Source: Piezodorus guildinii
Lineage: Eukaryota > Arthropoda > Insecta > Hemiptera > Pentatomidae
Direction of reading: 5' to 3'
Assembly: GCA_023052935.1 (NCBI GenBank)
Contig: CM041298.1
Span: 64,474,217-64,538,216 of the forward strand
Length of the DNA: 64,000 nt
The position numbers were made by a program, and so were the translations under genes. This document shows positions 11,243 to 21,727 of this stretch, one piece after another. Under the pieces are notes generated by a model. It saw nothing but the letters and a program-made list of their open reading frames with translations. It did not search any database and was not told the DNA's origin. Each line of letters begins with the position of its first letter. Positions within the stretch are counted from its first letter, which is position 1.

Positions 11243-11490
11243 GTCATTGTGGATATAATTAGTTGACCGTTGAGAATTACTGAAGGAATTAGTCCGGGTG
11301 GCGGTCATTAAATGAAACAACTGAATAGTTTCACCTATTTTATTGTTTGCCAACGTTTCGACCCCCATTGTGGGTCATCATCAGGGCGTCTGGTAGGCGA
11401 GTGGAAACTCACCTGGAGTGGAGAGTGGAAACATGAGTTTCCACTCGCCTACCAGACGCCCTATGACCGCCACCCGGACTAATTCCTTCA
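11243..11490 (-). mobile_element. Hammerhead-bearing small retroelement 1
   Basis: A 248-bp insertion in repeat X, flanked by a 13-bp target duplication GTAATAGATTTTT (11230-11242 and 11491-11503). It has inverted ends of about 32 bp (TTACTGAAGGAATTAGTCCG at 11277 mirrored up to 11494) and an inner inverted repeat (11384-11410 with 11435-11461). On the minus strand 11352-11387 reads GCC-CTGATGA-stem II-GAAAC-GTT-GGC, a hammerhead ribozyme core. A long TSD argues for retrotransposition rather than a cut-and-paste MITE. Penelope-like elements and retrozymes are the closest known class; no coding part is present. Confidence 0.7.
11352..11387 (-). ncRNA. Type-I hammerhead ribozyme-like motif 1
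   Basis: On the minus strand: stem I GCC/GGC, core CTGATGA, stem II GACCC/GGGTC, GAAAC, then GTT as the cleavage triplet (cleavage expected after the last T). Stem III is almost loopless (AC directly paired to GT), as in the minimal hammerheads of Penelope-like elements, which are thought to act as dimers. All core bases match the consensus CUGANGA...GAAA. Confidence 0.7.
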
Positions 11491-11575
11491 GTAATAGATT
11501 TTTAATAAAGCATATGTTTCTATAGAAATTCAATGTAATTAGTTCTTTAATAGTTTCGCTCATTTTTATCTCTGG

Positions 11576-12540
11576 CTGTATTTGAAATTTCTATAATCGA
11601 TTTTAAAAAGGGTTGACGTAAGTTTTTTATTTTATTTTTTTGTTAATGTTGAAAATTAAAGAAAAAGATAATCTTTGAGAGAGCTATAATTTTTTTCTAT
11701 TTTTTCTTGTAATTTAAGATGGCTTTATATTGAATTTTATATTTTACTATTGTTTTTATTAGATAAAAGATTAATTAGTGTATGTAATTAACTAAATATG
11801 TGAGTTCATTACAAAAATGATACATGTTTGTTGTATGGAAAATGAAAAAATGAAATACTCGTATTTGTTTACTTTTTTTTATGATTGATTTCATCTGACC
11901 GACCCTATATAATTGATGTAATTATTTCGAAAATAACTAACCTATAATGATAAATGCTGGATCATGGTTTATAAAATTTATAGATGAAAGCCAATAGATG
12001 CAAAAATATCCTCAAAATAATCTTCTTTTCATTCGGCTTTAAAAAGTAGCCTGGCATGATCTACTGAACGATTTTCGGAAGCAGTTTGATACAGCCACCG
12101 CAATTTCCTCTTTTCGGAATTTATCATCATTCAAAACGGTTTCCCTCTTACTCGTGGGTGGTAGAAATATATTTCGATTGAAAAAGATGGATAAAATATA
12201 AATTTAAAAAAGTTGAATAATTCAGAGGAATTATTTTGATTAGCTTTAAGAGTTTCGTCCAAACTCATAAAATCAATCAAAATAAATCTTGTTTGTTGTT
12301 TCTTTTTTATTATCTTTGTAATTAAATAACGTATTATAATTATTTCAGTTTCTGGCATTTTACGTTTAAGCTTACTTTTAAAATACATCCCATTTTCAAA
12401 CAAGATTTACCAATATTTCTTGGTTAGTGTAACCCTATTTTAGTTTTTTTTTTCAATTTCATTAAAAACAAAAATCACTTATGGAAATCTATTCTTTTCC
12501 AGTTTTTCTAAGCTAACATAAAATTACCCTTTTAACTAAT
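11576..12540. other. AT-rich, no gene
   Basis: Very AT-rich. A 90-codon minus frame at 12131-12403 has no recognisable feature and an AT-driven composition. Nothing else seen. Confidence 0.5.
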
Positions 12541-12960
12541 TGCCCAATGGAAAGCCTCTGGCTGTGTGGCTATCACGCTAGTCGCCTTTGTAGACTATAC
12601 GGGGGTTACTTGGGCCAGAGTTTTAGGGCGAGGATTGATGCCAATATTAAAGCCCCTCGGCACAGAGACGCGTTATTATGTTATCCAAGTTTTGGTCCTC
12701 TGCTTGTTGGGCGACCCACACAGCTACCTCGCCCCATCACGTAGGTTGTGAGATTGTATCCTAGTCCCAGTTGGATTTTTTTTAGCATATTATTCACTGA
12801 CGACATCCCCCGGCTATGTGATATGTTGTCTTCAGACAACTGGCGGCTCACGAAAAAAGGTTTAGGGAGTGATAACTTTACCTTTTAACATATTATGCAG
12901 TTTGGAATTCAAGGAAACTAAATCGCGGGGCTTAGGGCCTATTGGAAAAAATAAAATAAA
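12541..12960 (+). mobile_element. SINE-A, degraded and interrupted
   Basis: A decayed copy of the tRNA-headed SINE seen whole at 20775. The head words GGAAAGCCTCTGGCTGTGTGG and CACGCTAGTCGCC correspond to GGGGAGCCCGTGGCTGAGTGG and GCGCTAGTCTC; the body words CCCCCGGCTATGTG, GGCGGCTCACGAAAA and GGGGCTTAGGGCCTA follow in order. About 130 bp of unrelated, more GC-rich DNA (about 12600-12730) separates the A-box and B-box halves. Confidence 0.55.
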
Positions 12961-14065
12961 TAAGAGCCCATTAGAATTGGCTCAAAAATGTGATTGGCTT
13001 ACGAAACATGGGGTGATTCTGATTTTCAGGTATGCTTTATGCATCGAATCTTGGTTCAAGAATCCTATAGTCCAGGAGTCAGATTCATGGTTTACCACAT
13101 CATCGAACATACATCTGGAAATATTAAAAAAAAAAAAAAAAAATGTTTCTATCATACCAATTACATCCGATTTCTTAGCCTATCGAACATACCAGTAGTT
13201 TTTGTTTTAACTAGTCTGTTACGTTTCGAAAATGACAATAATACAATTCTTGCGGTTTTGAAACTTTTACTAATGACCGACCAGAACAGTAATCGTCCAA
13301 CAAAACCACGTGGAGGGTTTTAGTCAATATTTCAGTGGAAATTGACTTAAAATAAGATTAGATTGAGTTAATAATAATTATATTATGCAATATAATTGTG
13401 AGACTATATGATTTTGTTAATTTATATTAGATTTTTATTTTGTTTTTAATGTAAAATATCTCTGTTTTTTTGTTTATTCTGTTATGAGTATAGGAGAACA
13501 TATAAAATTTCAATATGGAAATTTCTAAGGTCATAATAAAAGGTTAAGAGTTTTAGGATAAAGGAAATACAATTTTGTTATATGTATGGTAAAAAGAAAA
13601 ATTTAAAAATATTTCTAGATGTGCGTTCAATGAGGAAGACAACTCCTGGACTACTAGTTTTCCGCAATCTTGAATAAAACGCTGATAAAAGACACTCTTT
13701 TTATAATTATATATGTTTTTTTCCTTGATAACTCGCTTCCTGTGTATTTTATGTCTTAAAATCGAAACATCTTTTGACATGAAGGGTCATGAAAATCTGA
13801 CAAAATGATTTAGCCCACTACAAGTATTAGTTAGTGGATATTACAGAAAAAAATCTCGATAATCAATCTTTTAGAGGAATAAATTCCCTCTGAAAAACAT
13901 ACTTGACATGTTTAAATGCTGTTAGATATCCTATGGAAATATTTAAGAAACAATTTTTTAGCACGTAGGCAGAAAACGTAAAATACTAATGTTTTTCATC
14001 TAGTTCAAATCATTATTTCAGAATGAAACATAAACGTTCTATATCATCCATATTGAAAACAAATT
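12961..14065. other. No gene recognised
   Basis: Short frames at 12869-13323 overlap each other and a poly(A) run, with no domain signal. The 75-codon minus frame at 13553-13780 is also unsupported. Confidence 0.5.
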
Positions 14066-14960
14066 CTGGTACGCGCAACACACGACTTTCACTTACCTCC
14101 GTTATTTATATCAATTTAAGAATTTTTAAACAAATTTAGAAACGAAAATAAATTGTTATAGAATTATTTACATTGGATAGAAACAGGTGTTTTATTAAAT
14201 AATGTATTATATTATTATCTACCACAATCAGTTTGTTTTATCGGTTTTCATTACTATCCGTTGACTTTTACAATAGTATGTATAAGATAATATTTTTTCT
14301 AAAATATTTAGCATTCCAACGGTATATCATATGTATATTTCTGTTCTTAGGTTCAAAACAAAAATTGCATTAAAAAAATATGTTTTGCATTTATCTTCTT
14401 TAGATGGATATCGAATTCGTTCAACATATATATTTATATACCTGTTCTTTAGCAATAATAATCAGATGATATGGTCAATTTTATAAAAACGGCAAAATTA
14501 AAGGTACTTTACAGAAAGAAATTTTAAAATATCGGCATTTAAGCCCTGCCAGACTATTTCAATCAGAATGAAACCTACATAGTATTAAAGCTCGTCCAAT
14601 TTTACATCGATATATCGAGTTAAATCAAAATCGTTAGAGCCGTTTTTGAGAAAATCGTAAATAGGTGCAAAATGCTTAGTATAAAGTGGCTCTTCTGGTT
14701 AGCTGAATTTGGTAAAAATGTTCCTGTAACACCTTGGGTGTATAGTTGTCTTAAATATGAAATTTCAGCTTCAAAGGACTTTTCGTTTACACGCCGGACT
14801 TACCACACATAGGCACACACACCTTTTTGCGGGACTTGGCTATTTGGACTCAGAGGACCCTACAACGTGTATTTTCGTTGAAAACTGGAATTCAAAAATG
14901 TTCACGATCGCAATAGTTATCTTACTATATATTCCATATATAGGTAAGTAAAAGTAAAAA
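14066..14960 (+). repeat. Repeat X, full-length copy
   Basis: Complete copy of about 895 bp, from TCTGGTACGCGCAACACACG to TATATAGGTAAGTAAAAGT, with no interruption. Best reference in the window for the family's length. The AC tract is reduced to GCACACACAC near 14813. Confidence 0.8.
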
Positions 14961-15545
14961 TATGAATAATAATAGACCACTAAAGTTATAATATAATTTT
15001 AACTTATATAATGCAGTTTCCGTTAGCTTTTAAGGTAAAGATCATGATAAAATAAATCAATTGGGAAGATCATATGTACAGATTCGAAAGCATATAAAGA
15101 AAAGTGGAGTGGAGAAAAGAAAGCAAAGTACGGATTGATAATTGTTAAATAATTCAATATTTAAAATTAGGTCGGATTGGATAATAATAAATGGTGGGGT
15201 TCTGGGTTCTGGAATTCAAAAGGAACGAAGATCGAACGGGGGTGGAGAGTATTAATATGCATAGAGATTTGAATTTATATATTTTTTTTTTCACAAGTGT
15301 CATAGGAATTTCCGATGGAATAAAACCATTGCCCTTGATTTATTTATTTGTTTCAAGCAGTTGCTTATCAAAGTGTTTTTTTATTTATGGAAAATCTTAC
15401 TTGACTCTTTAGGATTTATTGAAAGAATTTAAGCATCTTTTCCACGCTGAAAAAATTAACTTTACTTAATTTGTTTTACAATTTTACTAAAAAATAATAA
15501 CAGATCCTCGTTTGAATTACAAAAAAACGAGTTCCTTCGTGGAAC
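14961..15545. other. No gene recognised
   Basis: AT-rich; nothing recognised apart from short unsupported frames (for example 15191-15412). Confidence 0.5.
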
Positions 15546-16020
15546 TTTTAAAAAAAAAATTATTTATTGATATTTACAACTGTCTTGTACAACACACCTA
15601 GTAAATCGGCTAAAAGAAAATAGTCATGAAATGGACATGTAGTGAAGCTTCCCAATGGAAGTACTTTAAAAATATTCATAACCATAAGGTCTCGAGGCCA
15701 TCTTCTTTTTAGATGCCTTGGAGGATTATCAGGAATTGAAGTGGAAGAAAGTATCGAAACTTGAGGATTAGCGTGGGAATGGAGTTTGTCATGAAAGGAA
15801 TGATATCTGGTTCGAGGTTAATCAGCAACATACGGAACATTAAGGTCTTTATGGATGAGTTTATTAGTTTCAGAAGATAAGGATTTTGGAATTGGTAGAG
15901 GATTGGATACGGGAAGAATTTGATGGTTTAGTAGAGCTAGTAAAGCTCAACTCCCAAATTCCATATAGGCCATGTGATAGTTATGTAGATGAACCTTTTG
16001 TGGTTAAGTGGAAGATTAGT
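15546..16020 (-). mobile_element. LINE 3'-end fragment (jockey-type)
   Basis: Minus-strand 3' part of the family also seen at 19376 and 29933. It starts at a poly(A)-equivalent run (15549-15559), then the 3' UTR block, then coding remnants up to the 'GELSFTSSTK' region, where related copies have LELWGSTKPSNSS. Heavily mutated, no long frame. Confidence 0.6.
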
Positions 16021-16069
16021 TTATATATATAGCTTTTTTTTTTTTTTGTTGTATACTATTTTCTATTCA

Positions 16070-16110
16070 TTTATAACCGCCATCCGGACCATCTTATCCT
16101 TCATATTCAC
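16070..16110. repeat. Relic similar to hammerhead-element terminus
   Basis: The words ATAACCGCCATCCGGACCATC resemble the inner terminus ATGACCGCCACCCGGACTAAT of the insertion at 11243-11490; a similar word occurs near 30712. It suggests older degraded copies. Weak on its own. Confidence 0.3.
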
Positions 16111-16300
16111 TTCATGGCCAACCGTTTCATATTCAACAAGCCTTTATGGACCGATAAACTATATACCTGATAAAAATTATTCAATACCTATAATTATCGA
16201 AAGTTTAGTTATTGAATATTAATAATGAAGCTCCGTTAAAGTATGAATCGTATACTTTTTAATCGATGAAAAGAGTTAAGTAAAAATTAATTATTGTCCC

Positions 16301-16884
16301 CAACGCCTAACTTGGAATCCACATACACGACTAAAACGACAAGAAACTGCTCGCCGCTTTAGGCTACTTCAACACTTATTAGACAAACGATCAAACCTTC
16401 CTCTTAACTACAAAAGGCTCATCTACATGACTATTATAAGACCAATCTGGACTTACGGAGTAGAGCTTTGGGGCTCTACTAAACCATCAAATTCTTCCCG
16501 CATCCAATCCTTACAATCCAAAATCCTTCGTAAAATCCTCAACGCTCCTTACTTTGTTACGAATAAACTTATCCATAAAGACCTTAATGTTCCCTTGTTA
16601 CTGATTTGGCCCGGACCAGGTATCAATCCTTTCATGACAATCTCCATTCTCACTCTAACCCACTAGTTTCAATCCTTTCTTCCTCTTCAATTCCGGATAA
16701 TCCTCCGAGGCGCCTGAAAAGGAAATGGCCCCGGGACCTTCTAGTTTAAAATATTCTTAGAGTGCTGCCGCTGGGTAGTGTCTCTACATGTTTTTCATGA
16801 CAGTTTTGTATATTACCATCACATTTACTAGATGTATTTTTATTTAATACAGTTGTAAATATCAATAAATATGTTAAAAAAAAA
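16301..16884 (+). mobile_element. 5'-truncated jockey-type LINE with TSD
   Basis: A clean insertion: 12-bp target duplication AATTATTGTCCC at 16289-16300 and 16885-16896, poly(A) before the right copy. It holds the C-terminal end of the RT ORF (about 16301-16740) plus a short 3' UTR. The translation runs LTWNPHTRLKRQET..., IMTIIRPIWTYGVELWGSTK, then SLQSKILRKILNAPYFVTN, with frame breaks near 16600. Confidence 0.85.
16427..16666 (+). pseudogene. RT C-terminal (thumb) fragment
   Basis: 79 codons from the region after the RT palm. It has the YGVELWGSTKPSNSSRIQSLQ and SKILRKILNAPYFVTN blocks that are hallmarks of jockey-clade RT C-termini. No catalytic residues are included. The frame is lost just after, at the IHKDLNVP block. 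Confidence 0.8.
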
Positions 16885-16896
16885 AATTATTGTCCC

Positions 16897-17350
16897 TGAT
16901 ACTTTTCGAGTTATGAAGGCTGGAAACAATTTTCAATTTGGTCTTATCTCGGATCCATTGAGCTTCAATCCAGTGTTTTAATCTAATGAAAAAAAGAAAA
17001 CGTTTTAGGATGATAATTTATTGAACAATAGGCTTTTCATCCAGTATTTGGTGCTTTTTTTTTTTATTTCTTAAGAGTGGGTGTCACCGTTCAATAGAAT
17101 TAAAACACTTTCATTTTAATTTATTTATTTTTCTTAAATTTCTCACTTGACTAAAGATTAATAATTAAATAATTATACAACTAGCGAATTCACTTGATAA
17201 AATTAGTTAAACATATACTTAGATTGATAGTGAGTAATACAAAAAGAAAATAAAGATCTCTCAGCCCTTTTTCAGATAATATTGGTTTTGTACCTTTAAT
17301 TTCCGAATACATATGGGTACGGCTGTGTTCGTTAATTAAGACTGATTTAG

Positions 17351-17354
<4 letters not shown>
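16897..17354. other. No gene recognised
   Basis: AT-rich; nothing recognised. Confidence 0.5.

Positions 17355-17398
<44 letters not shown>
17355..17398. repeat. (AT)n microsatellite
   Basis: About 22 AT units, adjoining a hairpin palindrome. Confidence 0.9.
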
Positions 17399-17400
<2 letters not shown>

Positions 17401-17403
<3 letters not shown>

Positions 17404-17412
17404 GATTTCGAT

Positions 17413-17450
<38 letters not shown>

Positions 17451-17488
17451 TAAATTTTTTTTTTTTTTTTTTTTATCGAAATCTGTCA
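17401..17488. repeat. Perfect hairpin with (AT)n loop
   Basis: AGATTTCGAT followed by about 16 A, an (AT)n centre, about 18 T, then ATCGAAATCT: an 88-bp near-perfect palindrome. It would extrude as a cruciform. It could be a foldback of an A-tail or two head-to-head tails sharing a 10-bp unique stem. Confidence 0.8.
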
Positions 17489-17639
17489 AATATTCTTTAA
17501 AGAATAGCTAGAACATTAACGGTCTTTCGAATGATTACTCAGTACATATTTAATTTCTTTCTAAATCATTCCAATTTTTTTTTTTTTTTTTTGGCGTAAA
17601 AAAGCTTATGAATGTAGTTAAGTAAATATAAAACCCCCA

Positions 17640-17890
17640 ATTCATGGTCATCTGTAGTGTTGTGACTTGCATAACAACATTCTCTACTCAAGGTCGTGAG
17701 TTCAAACTTGTCTGATTTTGTTCCTAGGATTTTTTTTGTAAAGAATCCTAGTTAAGCGGTCCTTCAAAGGGGATTTTAATTGGTGATTCCGAGCCTGTGC
17801 GATGGTCAAGTCAAGTACTCGTTAAAGGTCCGTATCCTAATTGAAACTGGTTTAGCGAAATTTAGGGAGGCTTTTAAATATATAAAGTAA
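17640..17890 (+). mobile_element. SINE-B, degraded
   Basis: Weak tRNA-like head (GGTCGTGAGTTCAAACTTG as the B box), then the SINE-B body words GGTCCTTCAAAG, GAGCCTGTGCGATG, ACTCGTTAAAGGTCCGTATCC. Diverged from the copies at 25440 and 53388. Confidence 0.65.
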
Positions 17891-17918
17891 AACAGTTTTA
17901 ATTTTAGTACAAAAAAAA

Positions 17919-18045
17919 ATCTGGTGCGCGCAACACACGACTTTCACTTACCTCCGTTATTTATATCAATTTAAGAATTTTAAAATACATTTAGAGATAA
18001 AAATAAATTTTTAAAGAATTAATTAAATTGAATTTCTACAGAAAC
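17919..18045 (+). repeat. Repeat X, GCGCGC-end fragment
   Basis: Starts ATCTGGTGCGCGCAACACACG and follows the family for about 125 bp, then diverges. A second X copy begins about 480 bp further on in the same orientation. Confidence 0.75.
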
Positions 18046-18518
18046 AAGAAACTTACCAGTATGAAAATTCCTGGTATTCTGTCATCACGGGGCATCGGCG
18101 TATTATCTAGATGTACCAATTATCTAGAATTGTATGTAGAGCAGATCTTGTAACATTTGGGGTGCATGCAAATATATGGTATACAAGTAAACAATAAAAC
18201 CAAAATCAATAATGATGAAGCCTGTTGAATTTATATTCGCCTTGGTTACTTTAATGAAGATTTGAGGATGATTCTCAATGTATTCGAACATTTTTAAAAA
18301 CCATATTTTAGATTGAAACTTATAATTATTGAAGTAATAGCGTCAAGATAACATATGGAATTCGGATTTTAATTGAATGAGTTTTACATATTAGATAGAT
18401 GAAAAATTCATATTAATTAAATTACATCTGTAAGTTGTAAAAAATATTTAATAAAACAAACTCAACAAATGATATAAGATCTATAACTTAAATCTTTAAT
18501 TGAATATGTAAAAAAAAA
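18046..18518. other. No gene recognised
   Basis: AT-rich spacer between two X copies; nothing recognised. Confidence 0.5.
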
Positions 18519-18754
18519 AAATCTAGTGCGCGCAATACACGACTTTCCCTTACCTTTATTGTTAAAATCAATTTAAAAATATACATTTCGAGATAAAAAT
18601 AAATTCTAAAAGAATAAATTTAATTTAATTTCAATAGAAACATGTTATAATAAATAATCTATTATATTTTTATCTACAATAATCAGTTAGTTTCATCGGC
18701 TTTTCATCACTCTCCATTAACTTTTACAATTCCGTGTATTAGATCATATTTTTT

Positions 18755-18990
18755 TTCTTTTCTTTTTTAATTTTTTTGGAAGTTTTTCTTAATATAAACA
18801 CTTAAAAGAGCACACATTGACTTCCATTTGTCACTTAATCACTTTATTTCATAAGCTTTTCATATTTGTCGACGTTTCGGGGCTGTTTCCCCATTTTCAA
18901 GACTTATTTTCCTCATTATATAAATAATTTTTCATATATCACCTATCATTTTATTTCATAGTACACTGCTATTTCTCCTTATTGGTGTTC
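18755..18990 (-). mobile_element. Hammerhead-bearing small retroelement 2
   Basis: An insertion of about 236 bp in repeat X, flanked by the target duplication ATCATATTTTTT (18743-18754 and 18991-19002). On the minus strand it carries a hammerhead-like fold with intact stems but two core changes. It is similar in size to the insertions at 11243 and 28969 but shares little sequence with them outside the motif. Confidence 0.65.
18868..18905 (-). ncRNA. Hammerhead-like motif 2 (mutated core)
   Basis: On the minus strand: stem I GTC/GAC, then TTGAAAA where the consensus is CTGANGA (changes at C3 and G8), stem II GGGG/CCCC, GAAAC, GTC. The architecture is retained but the catalytic core is lost, so it is a dead relic. 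Confidence 0.55.
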
Positions 18991-19375
18991 ATCATATTTT
19001 TTCTTAAATCTTAAGCTACCCAACGGTATATTATACATCTATACTACTATTTTTGTGTTCAAAAACACAAAAATTTCGTTAAAAAATATGTTTGAACTCT
19101 TCTCCTTTAGTTGTTTATCAAATTCGTTCAACTTGCCAATTATTCTGTTATTTTCAATGCTAACTAGATGATGAAGAGAAAGAAAATTTATGATATCGGC
19201 ATTTAAGCCCTGTTAGACTATTTCAATCAGAATGAAACCCTCATCATATTAAAGCCCATTAAATTTACATTGATATATAAAATCTTAAAAAGGTCCAAAA
19301 TACATGGTATAAGGTTGTTCTTATGGTTAGCTGATTTTGATGGAAAAGTTGTTGTAACAATTCGGGGGTATAGTT

Positions 19376-20200
19376 TTTTTTTTGTATTTAAAAAATTTTA
19401 CAACTATATTATACAATAAAATACATTAAGTAAATCTGCTAACAGATCAAGTGGGCGTGATACAGGCATGTGAAGAAACTATCCAGTGGTAGCACTTCAA
19501 AGTTTATTCAGATAAGTAGGTCTATTCGTACGTCTATTCAGCCGCCTAGGAATATGATCAGGAATAGGAGATGAGAGTTTGCTGACGAGTGGGTTGGAGT
19601 GTACGGGTTATTTGGAATAAAAGGAGGAATATCTAGTTCGTGCTAGATCTACAACTAATGGGATATTTAGGTCTTAATGAATTATTTCATTGGTGACAAA
19701 GTAAGGGGCATTTAGGATCTTTCGGAGGATTTTGGATTGCAAGGATTGATTGCGGGAAGAATTGCATGGTTTGGTGGATCCCCATAACTCAATCCCTAAT
19801 GTCCAAAAAGGCCTAATAATGGTAATATAAATTAATTTTTTGTAGTATGTGGAAAGTTTTGATCGTTTGTCCAATAAGTGTTGTAGTAAGGAGTATCTAC
19901 GAGCTGTTTCTTGTCGTTTCAGTCTAGTGTGAGGATTCCAAGTAAGACGTTTGTCTAGATGGAGTCCTAGGTACCGGATCTGTTCAACTGAGGTGAGTGG
20001 AATATTGTTAAAGGAAATAGTGGGACAGGCGGACATGGGTTTTCGACGAAGGGTGAAGGTAATTTGATGGGATTTAGTAGGGTTGATTTTGATTCTCCTT
20101 TTTTGAAACCATTCTTCAATGGAAGAAATCTGAGACTGAAGGGTTTCGGAAGGAACAGATGGGTCATTATTTACGGATTACACACAAGTTGTGAGGACAG
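19376..20200 (-). mobile_element. 5'-truncated jockey-type LINE in repeat X
   Basis: Minus-strand LINE 3' end with poly(A) at the X junction (19376). It encodes the end of the RT palm and thumb (about 19674-20180), then a 3' UTR shared with the fragments at 4346, 15546 and 29933. The frame switches near 20036, between an SLQSQISSIEEWF-type region and the ISFNNIPLTS region. Confidence 0.8.
19674..20036 (-). pseudogene. RT C-terminal region of LINE
   Basis: 120 codons with IRYLGLHLDKRLTWNPHTR and ITIIRPFWTLGIELWGSTK blocks, then SLQSKILRKILNAPYFVTN. This is the post-palm part of a jockey-clade reverse transcriptase; no YADD box is included. Best preserved of the four fragments of this family in the window. 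Confidence 0.85.
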
Positions 20201-20554
20201 TACACAGTTGTTTTAAATATGAAATTTACGTTTTGTTTGACTCTTAGTTTTTGCGCTAGGCTTACTACATACGGACACACACACACACAGATCTTTTTGC
20301 GGAAGTTGGTCATTTGGACTCAGGGGACCCTGAAACGCGTAATTCCGGTGAAAACTCGAATTCGAAAATTTTCACGATCGCAATACTTTCCCTTTCTATA
20401 TATATATCATATATAGGTAAGTGAGAGTAAAAATAGTCCTCCTAACTGCACTTTGTTAAACAAGTACAAAACTAAAATATGAACTAATTGTTGACTATCA
20501 TATTTACAATTGTTAAATAATAATTATTTCATTAATGTTGCTAGTATTGTTTAA

Positions 20555-20760
20555 TAGCCAGAGGGGTCACCTGTGTTGCCGTGTTAATCATAACAGCTTT
20601 ATATTTCCAAGGTCACGGTTTCAAACCTGACAGGTGATCCAAGAATTTCTAATAGGAGTAAAAAAATCCTTAGTTGTGCTGTCCTTCGGAGAGAAACGTA
20701 ACAAGGTGGTTCTGAGACTATCATAACTACTCATAACATCTGGTTAAGGTTTTTAGGGTA
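20555..20760 (+). mobile_element. SINE-B, 3' truncated
   Basis: A tRNA-like head with B box GGTCACGGTTTCAAACCTGA, then the AGTAAAAAAATCCTTAGTTGTG linker and GTCCTTCGG body. It degrades before the CCTGGATAGG block and abuts a complete SINE-A. Confidence 0.7.
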
Positions 20761-20774
20761 CTAAAAAAATAAAT

Positions 20775-21055
20775 GGGGAGCCCGTGGCTGAGTGGCTAGC
20801 GCGCTAGTCTCTCATGCTACAGGTTCTGAGTTCGAATCCCAGTCCTTATAAGGATAAAAAACAATGTGAATTCACTCACAACCTCTCCCCGGGTATGTGA
20901 GACCCGTCAGTCAAAGGGTGGCCACTCACAAAATTAGTCGTAGGGAGTGATGACTCTAACTAAAAATTGAATCATGAGACGTGAGTGTAAACTTGCAGGA
21001 GTTTACACCGCGAGGCCCAGGGCCTACATGGCCTGTCGTGCCACTGGAAGAAAAG
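20775..21055 (+). mobile_element. SINE-A, complete with TSD
   Basis: A tRNA-derived SINE of about 280 bp. The head GGGGAGCCCGTGGCTGAGTGG carries an A-box-like TGGCTGAGTGG, and GAGTTCGAATCCCAG is the B box. A unique body follows with CCCGGGTATGTGAGACCCG and CGCGAGGCCCAGGGCC words and an A-rich tail. A 12-bp duplication AAAAAAATAAAT flanks it (20763-20774, 21056-21067). Its internal Pol III promoter looks intact, so this is the window's reference copy of the family. Confidence 0.85.
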
Positions 21056-21067
21056 AAAAAAATAAAT

Positions 21068-21727
21068 AATTTAGAAATGGGAAAGTATTCTAGTACCCGA
21101 AAATTCAATGAATCTGTAAAAAATCAAACATCTTATAAATTTTTTAGGAACTAAAGTTTTTTTTTTTTAAAGTTTTGTGACAAGGTCTTTAGACTCTAGT
21201 CGATATTTTCTAGAGAATACGTTTTTTCGTTTATGTTTTTAGTTCGTGGAATATGATTTATGGGAGATATTATTCAGCGGATGAAACATAAACGACCCCC
21301 TCATCTTCATAACCATTCATATGCATCAATTTATTCATGAAGCCTGAGTAAAAATTTTAAAGTCTCTTAAGCCAAGCCTTGTGTGCGCGAAGTTAAGAAC
21401 GGGGAGCGTCTTATTTTTTCTTAACTATCCGCTTTAAAGTTGTAGTTTTTAAAGAGAAATAGATCAAGTTAAAAAGTAATCACATTCGGCCTTGTAATGA
21501 TATCCTAAATAAGCAATCATCTAAGAAGATCCAATATTTAAAGGGAATAGAGATTGGAAAAGATCATCAACTGATTTAGTTTACACAGTTCTGTCAATGA
21601 TCGGGAACTATCAGATTATTCACAATATGATTGATTTCTCTTCTTACTAGATGTATTCCAGTAATTAATTATCTTCATTAAGAGCTTCTATTTAAAATCT
21701 AATTAAAATTAGATTTATGCGATCGCA
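21068..21727. other. No gene recognised
   Basis: AT-rich; nothing recognised. Confidence 0.5.

Larger units (their letters stand above)
10690..11575 (-). repeat. Repeat X (third local copy, interrupted)
   Basis: Starts inside the GT run and repeats 7140-7600 in direct orientation, nearly identical. It then continues past the foldback insertion site into normal X sequence (CAATAAAACTAACTGATTATT). It is interrupted at 11243-11490 by a hammerhead-bearing insertion and ends in degraded X sequence near 11575. Confidence 0.7.
18519..20428 (+). repeat. Repeat X with two nested insertions
   Basis: A full X copy from ATCTAGTGCGCGCAATACACG to CATATATAGGTAAGTGAGAGT, split by the hammerhead-bearing insertion (18755-18990) and by a minus-strand LINE 3' end (19376-about 20200). 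With the inserts removed, about 0.9 kb of X remains. The LINE is inserted at GGGTATAGTT, just before the TTTTAAATATGAAATT block. Confidence 0.8.

Noticed and set aside
12131..12403. 90-codon minus-strand frame
   Set aside because: Composition is driven by AT-rich DNA (Ile/Lys/Phe/Asn); no motif, start context or splice signal.
13215..13245. ACGTTTCG word as a hammerhead remnant
   Set aside because: No core partner and no stem around it.
15989..16222. 77-codon plus frame
   Set aside because: Poly(T)-driven Phe run, no domain, overlaps repeat relics.
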